Source: Thalassovita gelatinovora (GTDB lineage Bacteria > Pseudomonadota > Alphaproteobacteria > Rhodobacterales > Rhodobacteraceae). From it: 64,000 nt of DNA. Below the pieces are notes generated by a model, which saw nothing but the letters and a program-made list of their open reading frames with translations, made no database searches and had not been told where the DNA came from. The stretch's first letter is position 1. The number at the start of each line of letters is the position of its first letter. A program made the translations under genes and the position numbers. The stretch is from NCBI RefSeq assembly GCF_001458355.1, contig NZ_CYSA01000003.1, positions 186,001-250,000 on the forward strand, read 5' to 3'. This document shows positions 1 to 7,060 of the stretch, in pieces.

Positions 1-1
1 T

Positions 2-241
2 GGCACCGACGCGGTGACTTACGTGCATTTCATGTTCGAACAACATCAGGTGGTACAGGGCGACGGTGCCTGGAGCGAAAGCTTCCAACCCGGGGATCTG
101 AGCCTTTTGAGCATGGATCACGCACAGCGCAATGAAATCGTGGCACTGTTTCCAGCATTGAACGACTTCAGCGCAGACAAGATTTATCCTGCGGCGCGTC
201 CGACCCTGTCGGCAAAGGAAACCACCGTTCTATTCGGCTAA
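2..241 (+). CDS. Hint (Hedgehog/intein) domain protein, C-terminal part
   Basis: The reading frame enters from the left edge, so only the last 79 residues are visible. They contain a His-x-His-Phe pair (VHFMFEQHQVV), a Ser-Glu-Ser/PGD segment and a closing NEIVALFP block. This arrangement is typical of the C-terminal half of the Hint domain in large secreted proteins common in Rhodobacterales. In this family the Hint fold is often the only recognisable domain and the function is unknown; some copies sit behind RTX repeats, which cannot be checked here. The stop overlaps the end of the convergent nucleotidyltransferase gene by 12 bases. The GTG at 14 is internal and not a start. Confidence 0.75.
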   Translation, partial: GTDAVTYVHFMFEQHQVVQGDGAWSESFQPGDLSLLSMDHAQRNEIVALFPALNDFSADKIYPAARPTLSAKETTVLFG

Positions 242-823
242 ATGGCTGGCGCGCCAACTGTCCCAAGCTTCGGGCGTATCGAGATCGATAAGGGCATGGG
301 CATCGGGAAGCGGAACCAACTTTAGCCGGTCGCCATGCCCCGCCAGCACAGCGCGCGCACCCTGATCGCCGCGCAGGCTTTGCAATTCTTCGAAACAGTC
401 GCGCGGAAAAACGACCGGATGCCCCGGTTTTCCATCGCTTCCACAGCCGCGGGTAATTGCGCCGGGGGCATGGGCATTCAGCACTTTGCGCAAATCCTCT
501 GCCGTCAGTTCTGGCATATCGGCGGGCAGGATCATCGCCGCATTGACTCCATCGGGCAGGGCGCTGATGCCGGTGCGGATCGACGCGCCCATCCCTTCGG
601 CCGCGTCGGGAACCCAGACCGGCTTAGCGATGTGATCCAGCAGCCGGGCCCGTGGATGGTCGCGCGAAGGTAGGCAGACATAGACCGGGCTTTCGGTGGC
701 AAAGGCCCGCTCCAACACCAGCGTCAGCAACGGCATACCGGCGACGGGTTCCAGAAGTTTATCACGTTGCGGCCCCATGCGTGTGGAGCCCCCGGCGGCG
801 AGAACAAGGATTGCGATTGTCAT
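230..823 (-). CDS. MobA/MocA-like nucleotidyltransferase
   Basis: 197 residues with the N-terminal LAAGGSTRMG nucleotide-binding signature (about residues 8-17), a lysine shortly after (DKLLEP) and the ILPADMPELT metal-binding aspartate motif near residue 100. These are the hallmarks of the MobA-like NTP transferase family, which includes MocA (CTP:molybdopterin cytidylyltransferase) and MobA (GTP:molybdopterin guanylyltransferase). Length matches MocA-type proteins. No molybdenum-enzyme genes are visible nearby, so the exact substrate is not settled. It is convergent with the Hint-domain gene. The ATG at 823 lies close to the start expected for the family. Confidence 0.75.
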   Translation of the reverse strand: MTIAILVLAAGGSTRMGPQRDKLLEPVAGMPLLTLVLERAFATESPVYVCLPSRDHPRARLLDHIAKPVWVPDAAEGMGASIRTGISALPDGVNAAMILPADMPELTAEDLRKVLNAHAPGAITRGCGSDGKPGHPVVFPRDCFEELQSLRGDQGARAVLAGHGDRLKLVPLPDAHALIDLDTPEAWDSWRASHLAE

Positions 824-951
824 GCGTATTTATGCCCCGCCGCTGGAATATAGCCAAGCTTCGGTATGGTCTTGGCAAATGTGCCTCAGTTCTATCAATC
901 CAGAAATAGTTAACAAAAGGTAAATTTCAGCTTAATGTAGAAAATAGTTCA

Positions 952-957
952 TATAAT
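952..957 (+). promoter_or_regulatory. Candidate -10 element for the cysteine-rich small protein
   Basis: A perfect TATAAT lies 16 bases upstream of the ATG at 974 in an AT-rich stretch (about 895-960) that contrasts with its surroundings. No good -35 is seen at 16-18 bases. If used, the 5' leader would be about 10 bases. Inference from sequence only. Confidence 0.35.
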
Positions 958-973
958 TCTGCATGGAGTTTCG

Positions 974-1216
974 ATGCGACACTTGGCGACCGCCTTTGCG
1001 CTGTTCATTTGCACCGCGTTTGCATCTGGAACATGGGCGGACACCGCCGCGCCTGCGGGAGATTTGATCGACAAATTACAGCGCGCCCAAGATCACGCGC
1101 CGATCTATAGCGCCAGTTGCTGCAAAACCTGTCGCAAGGGCAAAGCCTGTGGCAATAGCTGCATTTCTAAATCCAAATCCTGCCACAAAGGTGGCGGATG
1201 CGCCTGTGATGGATAG
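974..1216 (+). CDS. Small exported cysteine-rich protein
   Basis: 80 residues. A signal peptide spans roughly residues 1-22 (MRHLATAFALFICTAFASGTWA, cleavage after TWA or nearby). The mature part has eight cysteines at 49, 50, 53, 59, 63, 70, 76 and 78 in a basic context, with the core CCKTCRKGKACGNSCIS. This CxxC-rich KGKACG block recurs in small exported proteobacterial proteins of unknown role; metal binding or a disulfide-knotted fold are both plausible. The ATG at 974 is chosen over one at 963 because it is in frame and preceded by GGAG. It stands alone between a nucleotidyltransferase and a CorC-type gene. Confidence 0.65.
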   Translation: MRHLATAFALFICTAFASGTWADTAAPAGDLIDKLQRAQDHAPIYSASCCKTCRKGKACGNSCISKSKSCHKGGGCACDG

Positions 1217-1240
1217 ATCGGGTCGGGACCAGCCGAAGAC

Positions 1241-2548
1241 TTAAAGCGGCCTGATTTTCAGTTTGGTGATCCGGTTTTCCTTGCGGTTAACCACTTCGAA
1301 CCGAAACCCGTGGAAGGAAAACACCTGACCAACAGTCGGGATCATTTGCGCTTCGTGGATCACCAATCCGGCAACGGTGTTGGCTTCTTCATCCGGCAGA
1401 TGCCAATCCTTGGCGCGGTTGATGTCACGAATCGTCATCGCGCCGTCGATCAGGAATTGCCCGTCCTTGGTTTTCTGGATCAAAAGCTCGGCTTCAGGAT
1501 CGAATTCATCCGTGATTTCCCCAACGATTTCTTCCAGAATATCTTCGAGCGTGATCAACCCTTCAAGCGAACCATATTCATCCACCACCAGCGCGAAATG
1601 AGTTCGTCGACGCAGGAATTGCCGCATCTGGTCGTCCAAGGTTGTGGTGTCAGGGACAAAATAGGGTGGCATGGCAACGTCGAGAATATTGAATTCCCGC
1701 AAACCTTTGGGCGATGCATCAGGGCCGAACATCAATTTGTGCATGCCGCGCAGCAAATCCTTGGCATGTACCACGCCGACGATATTGTCCGGGTCGTTGC
1801 GATAAACCGGCAGCCGCGTGTGGTTGCTTTCCAGACATTGGGACAAGATCGTTTCGGCGTCGCTATCGGCATTGATCATTTCGATCTGACTACGATGCAA
1901 CATGATTTCTTCGACTGCGCGGTCGCCCAGATCAAGCGCCCCGAGAATACGATCGCGGTCTTCTTTTTCCACCACGCCTTCGGAATGGCCCAGTTGTAGC
2001 GCACCGGCAATTTCTTCCCTCACCGCCAAAATCTGACTGTCGGGATCGGTACGAACCCCAAAAACACGCAAGATGGCCCGGACCAACCAACGCACAGCCG
2101 ATACCAACGGAGCAAAGACCGTGATCACCACCTGAATCGTCGAAGCCACTCTTGCAGCTGCGGTTTCAGCATTTGTGATCGCATAAGTCTTGGGCAGGAC
2201 TTCGGCAAAGATCAGCACCAGAAGCGTCATCACCAGCGTAGCCAGCGCGACACCGCCATCGCCAAAGACCCGGGTGAACAGTGCCGTCGCAAGCGATGTT
2301 GCCAAAATATTGACCAAGTTATTGCCCAGCAAAACCGACCCGATCAGCCGCTCGTTGTCTTCGGTGATCTTCAACGCCTGCGCCGCACCGCGCGATCCCT
2401 TGTCGGCATTGTTGCGCAATTTCCCGCGCGACGCAGCGGTCAGCGCGGTTTCAGAGCCAGAAAAAAAGCCCGACAAGACAAGCAGAAACAGGATCGCCAA
2501 AGCGGTAATCCAAAAGGCACTGTCCAAAGTGATGGCGGTGGTTTCCAT
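1241..2548 (-). CDS. Hemolysin/CorC (CNNM) family membrane protein with CBS domains
   Basis: 435 residues from the chosen start. An N-terminal DUF21 (CNNM) membrane domain of about 4 segments includes LSGFFSGSETALTAASRGKL, followed by a tandem CBS pair (IMLHRSQIEMI to EILEEIVGEITDEFD) and a C-terminal CorC_HlyC domain ending in NRITKLKIRPL. The family is linked to magnesium or cobalt homeostasis and transport; the old name hemolysin is not supported by activity here. The reading frame stays open to 2605, but the ATG at 2548 fits the family N-terminus and has AAGGGA about 11 bases upstream. It lies downstream of xerD on the same strand, about 90 bases away. Confidence 0.85.
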   Translation of the reverse strand: METTAITLDSAFWITALAILFLLVLSGFFSGSETALTAASRGKLRNNADKGSRGAAQALKITEDNERLIGSVLLGNNLVNILATSLATALFTRVFGDGGVALATLVMTLLVLIFAEVLPKTYAITNAETAAARVASTIQVVITVFAPLVSAVRWLVRAILRVFGVRTDPDSQILAVREEIAGALQLGHSEGVVEKEDRDRILGALDLGDRAVEEIMLHRSQIEMINADSDAETILSQCLESNHTRLPVYRNDPDNIVGVVHAKDLLRGMHKLMFGPDASPKGLREFNILDVAMPPYFVPDTTTLDDQMRQFLRRRTHFALVVDEYGSLEGLITLEDILEEIVGEITDEFDPEAELLIQKTKDGQFLIDGAMTIRDINRAKDWHLPDEEANTVAGLVIHEAQMIPTVGQVFSFHGFRFEVVNRKENRITKLKIRPL

Positions 2549-2641
2549 ATTGAGCGTATTCCCTTGTATGAAAAGGGTTATGGGCATCAAATCGGTTCGA
2601 TTCAAGATGGTTGTGGTTCACACCTGCCCAAAGAGCAGGGC

Positions 2642-3568
2642 TTATTCCTTGCGTGCCAAAGGATGATGGTCCAGCACCAGCTCTCTGAGCCGTTCATCCA
2701 GCACATGGGTGTAGATTTCGGTCGTGGCCACGTCCGAATGCCCCAGCAGCGTCTGGATCGCGCGCAGATCGGCGCCATTGGCCAAAAGATGGGTGGCAAA
2801 AGCATGACGTAGCGTGTGTGGCGTCACCGTCGCCGGGGAAACCCCCGCCGCAACCGCCAGATCCTTGATGATCTGGAAAAACCGGTGTCGGGTCAGATGC
2901 CCCGATTTCCCCCGGCCGGGAAACAGAAACCGCGACGCTGGCGATCCCTCTTCACGTGCGCACTCTTCCGTTTTGTCGCGCGATATCAACCATTCTGAAA
3001 GCGCAGTGCGGGCCGGGGGCGACAGCGGCACCATACGTTCCTTGCCGCCTTTGCCCAAAATCAAAAGCAGTCTTGGATCGCCCCGTGCCGCGGCCACCGG
3101 AAGCGACACCAGTTCGCTGACCCGCATGCCGGTCGCATAGAGAATCTCCATTAGGCAGGTGTTGCGCAGTTGCTCCGTTTCACGCCCGGTCGAACGGGCA
3201 GCGGCAAGAAGTCGGTCAACTTCGGTTTCGCTCAATGTCTTGGGCAATGTCTTTGCCCGTCCGGGTCCGCGGATCTGTATCGCCGGATTGTCCGACCGCA
3301 GCCCTTCTTCGAAGGCAAAGCGGAATAGCTGTTTTATGGTCGATAATCGCCGGGCGCGAGTCGACCGTGCCAACCCTTGTGCTTCGCAATCGATCAGATA
3401 GGTTTCGATCTGATCCCGGCTGACCTGATTGAAATCCGATTGCTGCGCAGTCAACCAGTCAGTGAAATCCTTCAGGTCACGGCCATAAGCCAATCGGGTA
3501 TTCTCAGCCGCACCCAATTCGGCAGCCTGTGCATCGAGAAACGCGGATATCCAATGCAAATCCGACAT
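2642..3568 (-). CDS. xerD: Tyrosine recombinase XerD
   Basis: 308 residues with a core-binding SAM-like domain (about 1-95) and a catalytic domain. The full active-site set is visible: R149 (ATGMRVSEL), K173 (GKGGKER), H251 and R254 (HTLRHAFATH), H277 (LLGH) and nucleophile Y286 (EIYTHV). Spacing and length match XerD, which with XerC resolves chromosome dimers at dif. It follows the 503-residue exported protein by only 3 bases, so it is the last gene of that transcription unit, not an integrase of a mobile element. No dif-like site is seen in the window. Confidence 0.88.
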   Translation of the reverse strand: MSDLHWISAFLDAQAAELGAAENTRLAYGRDLKDFTDWLTAQQSDFNQVSRDQIETYLIDCEAQGLARSTRARRLSTIKQLFRFAFEEGLRSDNPAIQIRGPGRAKTLPKTLSETEVDRLLAAARSTGRETEQLRNTCLMEILYATGMRVSELVSLPVAAARGDPRLLLILGKGGKERMVPLSPPARTALSEWLISRDKTEECAREEGSPASRFLFPGRGKSGHLTRHRFFQIIKDLAVAAGVSPATVTPHTLRHAFATHLLANGADLRAIQTLLGHSDVATTEIYTHVLDERLRELVLDHHPLARKE

Positions 3569-3571
3569 CGC

Positions 3572-5083
3572 CTATAACCTTCGTTCCAACAGCAATATCT
3601 GCAACGCCGCCTGTCGCGCGGCGTCTTCCAGTCCCACGGCACGGAACGTCGCCAAGGCAGTTGCCAATTCATTCACTTCGCCACGTGTGGCACGTTCATA
3701 AAGCAGCATGGCGCGCAGGATCACTTCGCCCAACCGCCCCGCTTCCATATCGGCGCGGAAAAGATCAGGCATGGCGGTGGTTTCAAAGCCTCGCAGAACG
3801 GCGTGTTCAAGTTCGGTTTTGGCGCCCGCCTGTTGCGGGTACCCTTGGGCCAGGGCGGAGAGAAACGCCATCGATTTGAAGTCGGCACCAAATTTCTGTG
3901 CTGCGGTTTCATATTGCGGTGACAACAGCGCCACCCGATAGGCCGCTTCGGCCGTTTCACCGCGCAAAGGCAGTTCAAGCAGTTTGGCCGCAAACAGTTT
4001 TGCGAACGGCACTTCCAGCCGCGCCACTTTCATCGCGGTGAAGGCCTTGGGCAGGGTTACGGCCACCGCTTGCGCATCGCGGGCCCGCAGCGCGATGTCG
4101 AAACGCTGAACCGCATCGACCCGGTCCCAGATACCACCCGATGCCGCAGGCAACCGTTCGGTATAGATCCCCAAAAGCCGGTTTTCCGCCAAGGCCCCGG
4201 TCTGAGCTAAGCGCTCGGCAGCGGCGATCTGGGCCTTCCAGCCCATCGTGCCGCGCAGGTCGGAAACAGAAAAAGCGCGCGGCAACGGCGTGGTTGGCAT
4301 TGGCTCGCCAATCGCTTCGCGCAGTCGGAACACCAACGGCGACGGCCGGACCGGCGGATGCGGTAAGGGCTCACCTTCGAACAATTCCGGATCAAGGAAG
4401 CGATGCAGTAGCACTTCTTCCTGACTGCTTAGGAAACCAAGCACCCGGGCGGTGTCCATCGTCAGCGCCGCCGTCGACCAATCCCCGCTGCGGGCGGTAC
4501 AGAACACCTGCGCAGCATAGGACGGTGCCAGATGCGGTTGAGCCACCAGCTTGGCACAGGCCAGATCTTCGTCTCCGGTTAGAAGCGTGGCATCGAACCA
4601 ACGCGCAAACAGCGCGGCATTGCCGGTGCCGGTCCGGTCCAGCAGCGCTTGCACCGGTTCCACCGCGCCCAGTTGCATCAGGCCATCCAGTCGGGCCTGA
4701 AGAAAAAGGTTTTCGCGCCCTGAACCTTCAGGCGCTTCGGCCTCAGCCAGAAGTAGGGTATAGAACAATGCCTGCATCGCCGGCAGCGAAGACAGGTTTT
4801 GTGCCGAAATCAAATCGGCGAGGTCCGCAGACTGGCTATAGCGCCAGAGATCAGGCGGCAACCCGGTCATCTGCGGTGGCAATAGACCGACCGCGTCAGC
4901 CTGCACTTCGCCCAAAAGAGACGTGTCGATCATCGGCGTCGAAGCCGTATCGGTGACAGGGGGTTCGTCAGGTCGAATCAACGGTTCACGGGCCGGATCA
5001 TTCAGCCAGTCAATCGCAGAAAGCGGCGCCTGAGCTAGCGCCATAGATGGGCAAAGCAGAAAAACCGCCAGCCTAGCCCGCAT
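3572..5083 (-). CDS. Hypothetical exported protein (helical-repeat-like, alanine/leucine rich)
   Basis: 503 residues with a signal peptide (MRARLAVFLLCPSMALAQA, cleavage near residue 19) followed by SAIDWLNDP. The rest is alanine/leucine-rich and looks alpha-helical, with repeated blocks such as LFARWFDATLLTGDEDLACAK and LGEVILRAMLLYERA that suggest a TPR-like solenoid, but I recognise no named domain. Relatives appear, from memory, at the same place beside xerD and aroK in other Rhodobacterales. It overlaps the 49-residue membrane gene upstream by 11 bases and abuts xerD, implying co-expression. Periplasmic location is inferred from the signal peptide only. Confidence 0.7.
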   Translation of the reverse strand: MRARLAVFLLCPSMALAQAPLSAIDWLNDPAREPLIRPDEPPVTDTASTPMIDTSLLGEVQADAVGLLPPQMTGLPPDLWRYSQSADLADLISAQNLSSLPAMQALFYTLLLAEAEAPEGSGRENLFLQARLDGLMQLGAVEPVQALLDRTGTGNAALFARWFDATLLTGDEDLACAKLVAQPHLAPSYAAQVFCTARSGDWSTAALTMDTARVLGFLSSQEEVLLHRFLDPELFEGEPLPHPPVRPSPLVFRLREAIGEPMPTTPLPRAFSVSDLRGTMGWKAQIAAAERLAQTGALAENRLLGIYTERLPAASGGIWDRVDAVQRFDIALRARDAQAVAVTLPKAFTAMKVARLEVPFAKLFAAKLLELPLRGETAEAAYRVALLSPQYETAAQKFGADFKSMAFLSALAQGYPQQAGAKTELEHAVLRGFETTAMPDLFRADMEAGRLGEVILRAMLLYERATRGEVNELATALATFRAVGLEDAARQAALQILLLERRL

Positions 5084-5222
5084 CCAGCACCACCTTCAGA
5101 TGAATTTCCTGCTGCGGGGCGGAAAAATCAACACCAAGCCAAGGACCGATATAGGCGTAGGCTACGAGTGCGATAAATCCAAGAACTGTCAAAGTAAAAA
5201 GCCATTTTAAGATGCGCCCCAT
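5073..5222 (-). CDS. Small single-pass membrane protein (49 residues)
   Basis: ATG at 5222-5220 and TAG at 5075-5073. The product begins MGRILKWLFTLTVLGFIALV, a strong membrane helix at residues 7-26, followed by AYIGPWLGVDFSAPQQEIHL and a short soluble tail. Its 3' end overlaps the start of the 503-residue exported protein by 11 bases in another frame, suggesting translational coupling. It is divergent from aroK. From memory, similar short proteins occur at this spot in related genomes, but I cannot verify that here. Function unknown. Confidence 0.6.
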   Translation of the reverse strand: MGRILKWLFTLTVLGFIALVAYAYIGPWLGVDFSAPQQEIHLKVVLDAG

Positions 5223-5282
5223 TGTCCTGCTGCCCGTTCGTTAGTGATTTTCCCTAACTTATAACTGGCCTTTTCAACAAGA

Positions 5283-5301
5283 TCACGTCATTCAGTCGTG
5301 A
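5283..5301. promoter_or_regulatory. Inverted repeat TCACG-N9-CGTGA in the aroK divergent promoter region
   Basis: Perfect 5-base arms separated by 9 bases, between the divergent 49-residue membrane gene and aroK. Symmetry and position fit an operator, but arms of this length can occur by chance and no regulator is identified. Confidence 0.25.
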
Positions 5302-5341
5302 AATTGAAAAATTGGCAATCTATGGCCGAGATCGAAGAAAC

Positions 5342-5887
5342 ATGGGCTGGGACCTAAAAAAAACCGTTGTGCTGGTGGGCATGATGGGAGCCGGAAAAAC
5401 AGCTGTCGGCAAAGCTTTGGCGGCCAAGATTGGCGTGCCGTTTATTGATTCGGATGCTGAAATCGAAACGGCTGCCAATATGACCATTGCTGAAATCTTT
5501 GCGCGCGACGGCGAAGCCTTTTTTCGGGCAAAGGAAAGTCAGGTCATCGAAAGGTTGCTGACAAATGAACGCTGCATCCTTTCGACCGGCGGCGGTGCCT
5601 TTCTGGCTTCCAATAACCGCGACCTGATTTCCCAAAGGGGGGTGTCGGTTTGGCTTGATGCCGGTTTGAACCTGCTATGGCAGCGGGTCAGGCACAAAAA
5701 CACGCGTCCCTTACTGCGAACCCCCGATCCCTTTGCGACTCTGTCGGAGCTTTATGAAAAGCGCACCCCGATTTATGCGCAGGCCGACTTGAGGATCGAA
5801 GTTAATCCCGAATATTCCATAGATGAAACGTGCGACCGCGTGATTGCCGCGCTCGAAACACGTCCCGATGTAGTGGAGAAACACTGA
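5342..5887 (+). CDS. aroK: Shikimate kinase
   Basis: 181 residues from the ATG at 5342. The P-loop GMMGAGKT lies at residues 13-20, the shikimate-binding DSDAEIE and the FFRAKE motif follow, then STGGGAF and the lid arginine region RHKNTRPLL. It phosphorylates shikimate in the chorismate pathway. Its TGA overlaps the aroB ATG (ATGA), so the two are coupled. An in-frame TTG at 5312 would add 10 residues; I prefer 5342 because only about 6 residues normally precede the first strand. An out-of-frame ATG at 5322 opens an 11-residue frame that overlaps this start. Confidence 0.9.
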   Translation: MGWDLKKTVVLVGMMGAGKTAVGKALAAKIGVPFIDSDAEIETAANMTIAEIFARDGEAFFRAKESQVIERLLTNERCILSTGGGAFLASNNRDLISQRGVSVWLDAGLNLLWQRVRHKNTRPLLRTPDPFATLSELYEKRTPIYAQADLRIEVNPEYSIDETCDRVIAALETRPDVVEKH

Positions 5888-6999
5888 TGCAGGAAACTGT
5901 CCATGTCGGTTTGGGCGAACGCGCCTATGACATCCATATCGGTCCGGGGCTGTTGGCCCGATCCGGGGACTTGATTGCGCCGCTGCTGAAACGCAAAAGG
6001 GTGGCGGTTGTCAGCGATGAAAATGTCGCGGCTTTGCATCTTGAAAGCCTGACAAGTGGATTGCAAGCTGCTGGAATTGAGGTGGTTTCAATGGCGCTTC
6101 CTGCCGGGGAAGCGACCAAAAGTTGGCCACATTTCACAAACACCGTCGAATGGCTTCTGGATCAGAAGGTTGAACGCAACGATGTGGTTGTGGCCTTCGG
6201 TGGCGGCGTGATTGGCGATCTGGTCGGATTTGCTGCGGCTGTCCTGCGCCGAGGCGTGCGATTCATACAGATCCCAACCAGCCTGTTGGCGCAGGTGGAC
6301 AGTTCTGTTGGCGGCAAGACCGGTATCAACGCACCGCAGGGTAAGAACCTGATCGGGGCGTTTCATCAGCCTTCTCTGGTATTGGCCGATACCGAGGTGC
6401 TGGGCACCCTCACAGAACGTGATTTCCTGGCCGGATATGGCGAAGTCGTCAAATACGGATTGCTGGGGGATTTCCAATTTTTTGAATGGCTTGAGGCGAA
6501 TGCTTCACGCGCAGCTTCGGGTGATATGGACGCGCGGATTTACGCGGTCAAACGTTCGGTTGAAATGAAGGCCGCGATTGTTGTGCGCGACGAAACCGAA
6601 CAAGGCGACCGCGCGCTTTTGAACCTTGGTCACACTTTCTGCCATGCGCTGGAAGCTGCAACCGGCTTTTCGGATCGGTTGCTGCATGGTGAAGGGGTCG
6701 CCATTGGTTGCGCCCTTGCTTTCGAACTCAGCGCCCGTATGGGCTTGTGCAGTCAGGAAGATCCCAGCCGCATCCGCGCCCATCTGCGGCAGATGGGCAC
6801 CAAGGTTGATTTGGCCGATATTCCAGGTGATTTACCAAACGCCGATGGGTTGCTGGACTTGATGGCACAAGACAAGAAGGTGGTGGATGGCAAACTGCGC
6901 TTCATCTTGGCGCGCGGTATCGGGCAATCATTTGTCACTTCGGATGTGGATGGCGAATTGGTGCGCAGGGTGTTGAGCGACGCTCTGGATGCGCGGTAA
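5887..6999 (+). CDS. aroB: 3-dehydroquinate synthase
   Basis: 370 residues, the normal family length. Visible signatures are the NAD-binding GGGVIGDLVGFAAAVLRRG, the active-site stretch QIPTSLLAQVDSSVGGKTGIN, and the metal-binding residues in LNLGHTFCHALE and LLHGEGVAIG. It converts DAHP to 3-dehydroquinate in the shikimate pathway, cytoplasmic. The reading frame is open further upstream inside aroK, but the ATG overlapping the aroK stop is the natural start. No other aro gene follows; the next gene is a U32 protein 61 bases away. Confidence 0.93.
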   Translation: MQETVHVGLGERAYDIHIGPGLLARSGDLIAPLLKRKRVAVVSDENVAALHLESLTSGLQAAGIEVVSMALPAGEATKSWPHFTNTVEWLLDQKVERNDVVVAFGGGVIGDLVGFAAAVLRRGVRFIQIPTSLLAQVDSSVGGKTGINAPQGKNLIGAFHQPSLVLADTEVLGTLTERDFLAGYGEVVKYGLLGDFQFFEWLEANASRAASGDMDARIYAVKRSVEMKAAIVVRDETEQGDRALLNLGHTFCHALEAATGFSDRLLHGEGVAIGCALAFELSARMGLCSQEDPSRIRAHLRQMGTKVDLADIPGDLPNADGLLDLMAQDKKVVDGKLRFILARGIGQSFVTSDVDGELVRRVLSDALDAR

Positions 7000-7060
7000 C
7001 GTCCTATTTTCCTGAAAGCGGAAAACAGGCAGAAGACCCAATCTGAAAAGGATGGGTGTG

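Noticed and set aside
2642-3568. Phage or island integrase at the tyrosine recombinase
   Set aside because: Sequence, length and context fit housekeeping XerD; no tRNA target, attachment sites or mobile genes are nearby.
4141-4956. 271-codon open frame opposite the 503-residue exported protein
   Set aside because: Proline/arginine/serine-rich shadow with no start context; the minus-strand gene has a signal peptide and operon context.
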